Assembly: GCA_002343845.1 (NCBI GenBank)
Contig: DDSQ01000176.1
Coordinates: 775-31,468, forward strand
DNA: 30,694 bases
Source: Planctomycetes bacterium UBA2386
Lineage (GTDB): Bacteria; Planctomycetota; UBA1135; UBA2386
Reading direction: 5' to 3'
Made by a program: the position numbers and the translations under genes. Within the stretch, counting starts at the first letter, position 1. Each line of letters begins with the position of its first letter. The notes beneath the pieces were generated by a model. That model worked only from the letters and a program-made list of their open reading frames with translations, did no database searches and was not told the origin of the DNA. Below are positions 26,070 to 30,694 of the stretch, piece by piece.

Positions 26070-26648
26070 ATGCGAATCACGGCAGGCGTGCTGCTCGCGG
26101 CGTTCGCCTTCGCGTTGCCGGCTTCGGCGCAGACCGAAGCGCAGCCGGCAAAGGCGACGGGAGCCGTCGAGAAGCTCTGGAAGATCGAAGCGTCCGGGAT
26201 CAGTGGTTGAGGCGCGGCCTCACAGGCCAAGAGGGTGCGTGACATCCTCGCAAAAGAGAACCTCAAGAACCTGATCTTCGACACCACCGGTGTCGGCTAC
26301 TTCGAGCCGGGCAAGAAGACGCCGGAACTCGCAGACCTCAACCTCGCGCTGTCCAAGGGCCGCGCCGGCGGCGTGACGATCACGCGGCTGACCGAGGTCG
26401 AGATGCCGAAGGCCGAAGTGGTCTACGAGATCGCGATCGCCGGATTGGGTTGAATGGGCACCGCCATCGAGACGCGTGACGTCTTGAGCAAGTTGGAAGG
26501 TGTCATCCGCGTTCACCCGAACGGGCTGAACGGCAAGGCGCTGGTGTTCGTGAAGGACAAGAAGGCCTTCACCGAAGCCGCCGCCAAGGAGGCGCTGGCC
26601 GCGACGAAGGAACTGCGACTGCGCAAGTTCGAGGTCGCCAAGGGCTGA
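26070..26648 (+). CDS. Predicted exported selenoprotein: tandem HMA-like domains with two UGA-encoded Sec
   Basis: One frame runs from ATG 26070 (AGGAG six bases upstream) to TGA 26646-26648, interrupted only by TGA at 26208-26210 and 26451-26453. Read as Sec it gives 192 residues. Residues 1-21 are a signal peptide (ending PASAQ). Domain 1 is about 34-114, with IEASGISG-U47-GAAS then helix AKRVRDIL. Domain 2 is about 116-191, with VYEIAIAGLG-U128-MGTA then helix IETRDVL, strand GVIRVHPN and KALVFVKD. Domain 2 follows the beta-alpha-beta-beta-alpha-beta plan of heavy-metal-associated (HMA) domains, with Sec where GMTCxxC has its first Cys and Thr where the second would be. There is no Cys anywhere. 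Each UGA has a SECIS-like hairpin. Likely metal/metalloid binding or redox in the periplasm; function unproven. Ordinary annotation would give fragments (26070-26210, 26235-26453, 26454-26648). Confidence 0.85.
26231..26249 (+). promoter_or_regulatory. SECIS-like hairpin for Sec47
   Basis: GAGGGUG (26231-26237), loop CGUGA (26238-26242), CAUCCUC (26243-26249): 7 bp with one G-U. The loop begins 28 nt after the UGA at 26208-26210, inside the roughly 16-37 nt window of bacterial SECIS elements, and has G as its second base. A competing palindrome TGAGGC-GCG-GCCTCA includes the UGA itself. Confidence 0.75.
26467..26487 (+). promoter_or_regulatory. SECIS-like hairpin for Sec128
   Basis: UCGAGACG (26467-26474), loop CGUGA (26475-26479), CGUCUUGA (26480-26487): 8 bp with one G-U. 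The loop begins 22 nt after the UGA at 26451-26453. The pentaloop equals that of the first element, while the stem sequence differs and still pairs fully. Confidence 0.78.
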
Positions 26649-26664
26649 TCGGCCACGGCGCACG

Positions 26665-26708
26665 CGCGGGCCGTCGCATCGACTCGGTGCGGCGGCCCGC
26701 GTTCGTTT
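26665..26708 (+). terminator. Terminator after the selenoprotein gene
   Basis: A long hairpin: CGCGGGCCGTCGCA (26665-26678) pairs with TGCGGCGGCCCGCG (26688-26701) over 14 positions with one T-G pair and a 9-nt loop. It is followed by TTCGTTT. It begins 16 nt after the final TGA, supporting that TGA as the true end of the gene. Confidence 0.75.
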
Positions 26709-26744
26709 CGTCGCCGACCATGCGCGATCGTGCGCGCGGCAAAC

Positions 26745-26772
26745 TTGACGGTGCCGACGACGTCGCTAAGGT
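26745..26772 (+). promoter_or_regulatory. Promoter of tRNA-Asn
   Basis: TTGACG (26745-26750), 16 nt, TAAGGT (26767-26772). Initiation near 26779 gives a leader of about 27 nt before the mature tRNA at 26806. This is the best match to a sigma70 consensus in the window. Confidence 0.65.
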
Positions 26773-26805
26773 TCTCGCCCCCAACCGGTCGAAGGCCGGT
26801 CGCGA

Positions 26806-26881
26806 TCCTCGATAGCTCAGTTGGTAGAGCAGGTGACTGTTAATCACCGGGTCGTAGGTTCAAGTCCTACTCGAGGAGCCA
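26806..26881 (+). tRNA. tRNA-Asn (anticodon GTT)
   Basis: A complete cloverleaf. The acceptor is TCCTCGA/TCGAGGA, the D arm contains AGCTCAGTTGGTAGAGC, and the anticodon stem is GTGAC-type around loop CTGTTAA (anticodon GTT). The T loop is TTCAAGT within GTAGG/CCTAC. The discriminator is G, with encoded CCA at 26879-26881. The promoter and terminator are both recognisable, so it is an independent unit. Confidence 0.97.
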
Positions 26882-26887
26882 TTCCCG

Positions 26888-26917
26888 ACGGGCCGCCATG
26901 CGCGGCCCGTTTCTTTT
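26888..26917 (+). terminator. Rho-independent terminator of tRNA-Asn
   Basis: A perfect 9-bp stem, ACGGGCCGC (26888-26896) and GCGGCCCGT (26902-26910), with a 5-nt loop, followed by TTCTTTT. It starts 7 nt after the tRNA CCA. The bases 26918-27083 before the LamG gene hold no recognisable gene. Confidence 0.85.
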
Positions 26918-27083
26918 GGCGCCGCGCCGATGCGCCGGGAAGTGCGCGCCGGACCCGCGTGGCCTTGCCCCGGTGAGCAGCGGCGGAGCGTTGCGGCGAG
27001 CCGCAGCAGCCGATTCCCCCGGCCGTTCCCCCCGCCGCCATCGCCTGAGGGCTACCCTGCAGCAACCGCCAGCAACCCCACCC

Positions 27084-28223
27084 ATGCGCATCCACCCCAC
27101 GCACCTCGGCGCCCTGGGCGCCATCCTGCTGTTCGCCACCACCGCCACCGCCCAGAACGTCGGCGTCGCGTTCAGCAACCTGATCGACGGTTACATCGAG
27201 GTCCCCTACTCGCCGCAGGTCGTGCCGCAGAGCGGGATCACGGTCGAGGCGTGGATCACCTACGACGACGCGACGTTGCCGACCGGTTGGCGATACCCCA
27301 CGGTCGTGCGCCAGGGTCTGTCCGTCGGCGGTTCCGAGGACTACTTCCTGCGCATCAACGCCGACAACGTCGGGGCGCGCGTGTTGCGTTGGAAGGTCGT
27401 GACCACCAACAACGCAGCCGTGACCGTCAACTGGACGTTCGCAGCGGGCCAGCTCAACACCTGGACCCACGTCGCGGCGACCTACGACGGCGCCTTCGCG
27501 CGGCTCTTCGTGAACGGCACGCAGGTCGGCCAGGCGACCGGCAACGGCCTGCCGATCCGCGACGTCGGCAACGAAGTGCTGCGCATCGGCAAGGGCAGCG
27601 ACGTGGCGACGCCGATCGAAGTCTGGAACGGGCAGATCGACGAAGTGCGGCTGTGGCCGTTCGCGCGCACGCAGGCGGAGATCCAGGCGACGAGATTCCA
27701 GGCGCTCTACGCGGTGCCCGGCCGCGTCTCGACCTGGAACCTCGACGGCTCCACGTTCGACACCAGCAGCACGCTGCACGCGACGGCGGTCGGCGGCGTG
27801 ACCTACACGCCAAACCCACTGGTGCTCAACGCGCCGCTGCTGCCATCGCCGCATGGCGCGAGCACGCCCGGCTGCCTCGGGCCGCTCGAACTCGCGCCGA
27901 CCAGCGCGGCCAGCGCCGGCAACCTGGCGTTCGGCGTCGCCTGCACGCGAACGCCCGCGAACGCGCCAGCCCTGTGGGCCGCCTCGCTCGGCACGGTGCC
28001 GACGCCGGTCCTCGTCGAAGGCGTCGACGTCTGGATCGACTTCAACGGCCTCGTCGTGGCGAACGCGACCACCAGCGCGCTCGGCAGCCTGCGGTTCACG
28101 CTCCCGCTGCCGGCCACCGCGCCGATCGGCTTCCCGTTCGCGATGCAGGCGGCGGTCGTCGACCCGTGCGGACCGTTCGGCTTCACCGCGTCGAACGCGC
28201 TGAGCATCGTCGTTCAACCCTGA
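27084..28223 (+). CDS. Secreted LamG/concanavalin-like protein with planctomycete C-terminal domain
   Basis: A 379-residue protein from ATG 27084, with signal peptide MRIHPTHLGALGAILLFATT ending TATAQ. Residues about 30-215 are a LamG-type (laminin G/pentraxin-like) jelly roll: GYIEVPYSPQVVPQSGITVE, VEAWITYDD, NTWTHVAATYDGAFARLFVN, LRIGKGSD and the closing GQIDEVRLWPFARTQAEI. These domains bind carbohydrate or mediate adhesion. The last about 120 residues (from TPGCLGPLELAPTSAASAGN) carry GNLAFGVACT, APALWAAS, PLPATAP and a late FTASNALSIVV. The same arrangement ends the protein at 8539-10194. The stop codon region overlaps the convergent methyltransferase gene by 10 nt. Confidence 0.82.
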   Translation: MRIHPTHLGALGAILLFATTATAQNVGVAFSNLIDGYIEVPYSPQVVPQSGITVEAWITYDDATLPTGWRYPTVVRQGLSVGGSEDYFLRINADNVGARVLRWKVVTTNNAAVTVNWTFAAGQLNTWTHVAATYDGAFARLFVNGTQVGQATGNGLPIRDVGNEVLRIGKGSDVATPIEVWNGQIDEVRLWPFARTQAEIQATRFQALYAVPGRVSTWNLDGSTFDTSSTLHATAVGGVTYTPNPLVLNAPLLPSPHGASTPGCLGPLELAPTSAASAGNLAFGVACTRTPANAPALWAASLGTVPTPVLVEGVDVWIDFNGLVVANATTSALGSLRFTLPLPATAPIGFPFAMQAAVVDPCGPFGFTASNALSIVVQP

Positions 28224-28939
28224 GGCGGGGCGCGGCGCGGCGTCTGCGCCGCCTTGCCGAGCGCGACCAGCCACTCGCGCACCTCGTCGTCGTCGAGCCG
28301 CGCGCGCCACAACGGCTGCATGAGCTCGGCGATCGCGTGGCGGCCGCGCGATGCGTCGCCGAAGGCGCTGTCCGCCAGCAGCCGCGCGAGCGCTTCCTCG
28401 ACGCGCTGCATCATCGCCGCACTCGCGGCCGGAACGCGCGGCGCCTCGGCGGCCGGCGCCGAACCGTGCGCCGCGAACAGTTCGGCGAAGTAGACGCACG
28501 CCGCCTGCGCTAGGTTGAGCGACGACTGCTCGCTCGCGACCGGGATCGTCGACACGACGTGCGCGCGCAACAGCTCGGCCGGAAACAGCCCGTTCTGCTC
28601 GCCGCCGAACACCAGCGTCGGCGCGCCGAGTCGCTGCGCTTCGACAGCGACATCGCGCGGCGTCAGCACGCGCGCACCGGGCGGCGGCCGATCGCTCGTC
28701 GCCACCACCCAGGTTGCGGACGCGAGTGCCGTCTCGAGCTCGGCGTGGTTCGTCGCCGCCCCCAGCACGTCGCCCGCGTGCACGGCCAGGCGCCATGCAT
28801 CCGTCCACGAGCCGATGCGCGAATCGACGAGCGACAGGCGGCGCAGGCCGAAGTTCTTCATCGCGCGCGCGACGGCGCCGAGGTTGCTCGCCCAGCGCGG
28901 GCGCAGCAGCACGACGTGCACTTCAGCGAGCAGGGACAT
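28214..28939 (-). CDS. SPOUT-class RNA 2'-O-methyltransferase (TrmJ/SpoU family)
   Basis: A 241-residue protein from ATG 28939 (MSLLAEVHVVLLRPRWASNL); a GTG at 28969 is possible but adds residues before the conserved start. The three SpoU motifs are present: motif 1 RPRWASNLGAVARAMKNFG with the catalytic-site Asn and Arg, motif 2 TLVFGGEQNGL, motif 3 IPVASEQSSLNLAQA. Together they form the trefoil knot that binds S-adenosylmethionine. Length and the short C-terminal helical tail (MMQRVEEALARLLA) resemble TrmJ, which methylates the ribose of nucleotide 32 in tRNA. Other SpoU enzymes cannot be excluded, so no gene symbol is assigned. It is cytoplasmic and converges on the LamG gene. Confidence 0.88.
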   Translation of the reverse strand: MSLLAEVHVVLLRPRWASNLGAVARAMKNFGLRRLSLVDSRIGSWTDAWRLAVHAGDVLGAATNHAELETALASATWVVATSDRPPPGARVLTPRDVAVEAQRLGAPTLVFGGEQNGLFPAELLRAHVVSTIPVASEQSSLNLAQAACVYFAELFAAHGSAPAAEAPRVPAASAAMMQRVEEALARLLADSAFGDASRGRHAIAELMQPLWRARLDDDEVREWLVALGKAAQTPRRAPPQG

Positions 28940-29272
28940 CCACGCGAACAACACCACGTTCGTTCGCACCGCACACGCGTGCGTTGCGGCAGGCCCGCGA
29001 ACAACACGTTACAGCCACGCGACCGACGCGAGACCGTCGGCTCGGCGGGATCGGTCGGTCGCCCGAACGCCACACCACGTCCCTTGACGACGCGACTTCG
29101 TCGTCGCGCTCTCGGCTGTGTTACGGCCCGCGGAAAGTCCGTCTCGCAACGTCGCACCCGCCACGAAAAAGAGGGGGGAGGTACCTCGTTGATCATGAGG
29201 TAGCTTCTGCTGCCTCGACTCGCGTGGCCCCCCATGCGCGTCTCGTCTCCCCCTTTCCACGAAATCCGAAAC
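28940..29272. other. 333-nt divergent intergenic region with repeats and hairpins
   Basis: I see no gene here. It lies between the divergent methyltransferase and the secreted protein at 29273. A 12-bp direct repeat CGCGAACAACAC occurs at 28943-28954 and 28996-29007. Inverted repeats are GCGACCGAC/GTCGGTCGC (29019-29062), GACGACG/CGTCGTC (29086-29105) and GAGGTAGC/GCTGCCTC (29197-29216, one G-T). GAGGTACCTC at 29178-29187 is a perfect palindrome. A TTGACG at 29084 has no good -10 at 17 nt. It probably holds both promoters and a long structured leader for the plus-strand gene. Confidence 0.4.
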
Positions 29273-30694
29273 ATGAACAAGCTTCTTCTCTCGGCGGCAG
29301 CCCTGTCGCTGCTCGCCGCGGCCGCTTCGGCCCAGGTCACTGGCAACTACACGTTCGACACGACCGTCCAAGGCTGGACGCTCTCCGGCGGCTTCTCGCC
29401 AGGTTGGAGCAACTTGGCCAACTGCAGCGGCGCCGGTGGCAGCATCCGCTCCAATATCTACAGCGGCTCCGCGACCACGACCTTCCGGTCGCCGGCGTTG
29501 ACGTCCCTCGGCGGGATGGTCACCTTCGACTTCTCCTACAGGTGCCGCGACTACAACTCCCCCAACGGCCCAACGTCGGCGCCGTGGGGTTCGGTGCACG
29601 CGGAGTGGTCGACGGCCGTCGGTGGCCCCTACACCATCATCCAGACCTGGACCGACGAAGCGCAGACCGCCGCCTGCATCGCCAAGTCGGTGACCTTCAC
29701 GCCTCCGGCCGGCCCGGTCTATGTGCGCGTTCGCGGCGTGCAGACGGGCGCAACGCCTGACTTCTGGCTCCACGTCGACGACGTTGTCCTTTCCGAGGCC
29801 CAACCGCCGTGCAGCGGCGCTCCGGCACCCGGCGACACGACTGGCCCCGCCGCGGCGGTCTGTGCTGGTTCGACGATCGCTCTGGGCCTGCAGAGCGTCA
29901 CGCCGGGAACCGGCGTGACCTACCAATGGTACGCGAACGCCGCCCTGGTCCCCGGGGCGAACGCAGCGACGTACAATGCGTTGATCCTCGCCAACACGAC
30001 GTACTACTGCGACGTCACCTGCACGAACTCGAGCACGACGACGCCGTCGAACCCGCTGCTCGTCACCGTCGATCCGACGGCGACGAACCCGCAGGATTTT
30101 GAAGCGGGCTTCAGCGGCTGCTGGTCGAACCTCGGCGGCAGCGTGAACCCTGACCTCCGCCCGGTGAGCGCCTTCGGCGTCGGCGCGCAGGCCGTGCGGT
30201 TCAACTACTGGTCGTGGGGAGCGGCCACCACGGGCCACGTGACCAGCCCGGTCCTCCCGGCGACCAACCTCGGTGACCGCGTGTTCTTCGACGTGGCCGG
30301 CACGAACTACCCGCCGGTCCTCACGTGGTGGGACACCATCGCGCTGCAAGAGTCGAGCAACGGTGGCGCTACGTGGTCGACCGTCGTCACGATGGACAAC
30401 CAACCCGGAGGCCTGCTCTACACCGCGGTCTACAGCGGCCAGTTCGTCCCGACGCCCAGCCAGTGGCAGAACCGCAGCTTCGCGCTGACGCCCGGCACCA
30501 ACCGGATCCGATTCCTCGGCACGTCCGGCTTCGGCAACGATGCCTTCATCGACAATGTCGTCGTCGGCCCGGCCGGCTACGCCCGTCACTACCAGTACGG
30601 TGTGGCCTGCGTCGCTGGTTACGCGATCACCGCGTCGCCGGCTCCCACCCCGGGAACGCCGGTCGTCTACACGGCGAACAACATCCCGCAGTGG
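29273..30694 (+). CDS. Secreted multi-domain jelly-roll/Ig-like protein (3' end outside window)
   Basis: 474 codons are open to the window edge with no stop. ATG 29273 opens a textbook signal peptide (MNKLLLSAAALSLLAAAASA then Q). Residues about 24-180 form a beta-sandwich of the carbohydrate-binding/MAM type: YTFDTTVQGWTLSGGFSPGW, MVTFDFSYRCRD and a closing FWLHVDDVVLSE. About 183-273 is an Ig-like/PKD-like domain with AAVCAGSTIALGL, YQWYANAALVPGA and TTYYCDVTC. From about 277 a second jelly roll begins with NPQDFEAGFSGCWSNLGG and ends with NDAFIDNVVVG. The domains recur as in adhesins or polysaccharide-binding surface proteins of this phylum. No catalytic motif is seen. The missing C-terminus probably carries more domains or a sorting module. 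Confidence 0.8.
   Translation, partial: MNKLLLSAAALSLLAAAASAQVTGNYTFDTTVQGWTLSGGFSPGWSNLANCSGAGGSIRSNIYSGSATTTFRSPALTSLGGMVTFDFSYRCRDYNSPNGPTSAPWGSVHAEWSTAVGGPYTIIQTWTDEAQTAACIAKSVTFTPPAGPVYVRVRGVQTGATPDFWLHVDDVVLSEAQPPCSGAPAPGDTTGPAAAVCAGSTIALGLQSVTPGTGVTYQWYANAALVPGANAATYNALILANTTYYCDVTCTNSSTTTPSNPLLVTVDPTATNPQDFEAGFSGCWSNLGGSVNPDLRPVSAFGVGAQAVRFNYWSWGAATTGHVTSPVLPATNLGDRVFFDVAGTNYPPVLTWWDTIALQESSNGGATWSTVVTMDNQPGGLLYTAVYSGQFVPTPSQWQNRSFALTPGTNRIRFLGTSGFGNDAFIDNVVVGPAGYARHYQYGVACVAGYAITASPAPTPGTPVVYTANNIPQW

Noticed and set aside
26208..26222. Palindrome TGAGGC-GCG-GCCTCA containing the first UGA as the SECIS
   Set aside because: Its loop lies only a few bases from the UGA and would be melted by the ribosome; the downstream 7-bp hairpin with the CGUGA loop has proper spacing and matches the second element.
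26208..26453. Whole-genome reassignment of TGA (for example to Trp or Gly) as the reason for the two in-frame TGA codons
   Set aside because: Nearly all other genes in the window end at TGA at the right place for their family, often in ATGA overlaps, and the terminal TGA of this same gene is followed by a terminator. TGA is a normal stop here.

Overview
The window is very GC-rich (by eye about 70% G+C) with short intergenic gaps. Many secreted proteins carry signal peptides ending in an A-x-A-Q type site. LamG, DUF1080, DUF885, prenyltransferase-repeat and jelly-roll type proteins suggest a member of the Planctomycetota or a close relative. That placement is an inference from gene content; no rRNA or other phylogenetic marker is present.

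Layout. 1-2174 (+): the tail of an ECF sigma factor, a membrane protein in the anti-sigma position and a secreted protein, joined by ATGA overlaps. 2178-4865 (-): a DUF2235 alpha/beta hydrolase with a membrane tail and an ATP-grasp ligase. A pair of divergent promoters at 4995-5068 separates this from 5078-8415 (+): a zinc-ribbon protein, a secreted prenyltransferase-repeat protein split by a frameshift near 6235-6253, and a DUF1080 lipoprotein. 8539-10194 (+) is a large secreted protein followed by a strong terminator. 10277-14884 (-) is a one-module NRPS: formyltransferase, degenerate condensation remnant, adenylation domain interrupted by a luciferase-like monooxygenase, carrier protein. 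14999-19593 (-) holds two tandem paralogous secreted proteins (TPR-like, degenerate peptidase-like and CAP-like regions). 19548-21674 (+) is a secreted protein with a RIFT-barrel-like start. 21682-22308 (-) is a 2OG-Fe(II) oxygenase, followed by tRNA-Arg(ACG). 22647-25932 (+) holds ATP-dependent PEP carboxykinase (pckA) and a DUF885 metallopeptidase-like protein.

The most striking locus is 26070-26648 (+). Three short open stretches lie in one reading frame and are separated only by two UGA codons. Read through, they give one 192-residue exported protein made of two HMA-like (ferredoxin-fold metal-binding) domains. In domain 2 the UGA falls exactly where such domains carry the first Cys of their CxxC motif; in domain 1 it falls at the equivalent place with a slightly altered loop. 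Each UGA is followed at SECIS distance by a perfect hairpin with the pentaloop CGUGA. The protein has no Cys. I read it as a double-selenocysteine HMA-like selenoprotein that standard annotation would split into fragments or miss. It has its own terminator and is followed by tRNA-Asn with clear promoter and terminator.

The right end carries a secreted LamG protein (27084-28223), a convergent SPOUT RNA methyltransferase of TrmJ/SpoU type (28214-28939, -), a structured 333-nt intergenic region, and the start of a secreted jelly-roll/Ig-like protein that runs off the window (29273-30694).

Several start codons follow a TAnnnT -10-like hexamer by only 7-10 nt, which suggests leaderless or near-leaderless transcripts are common here.
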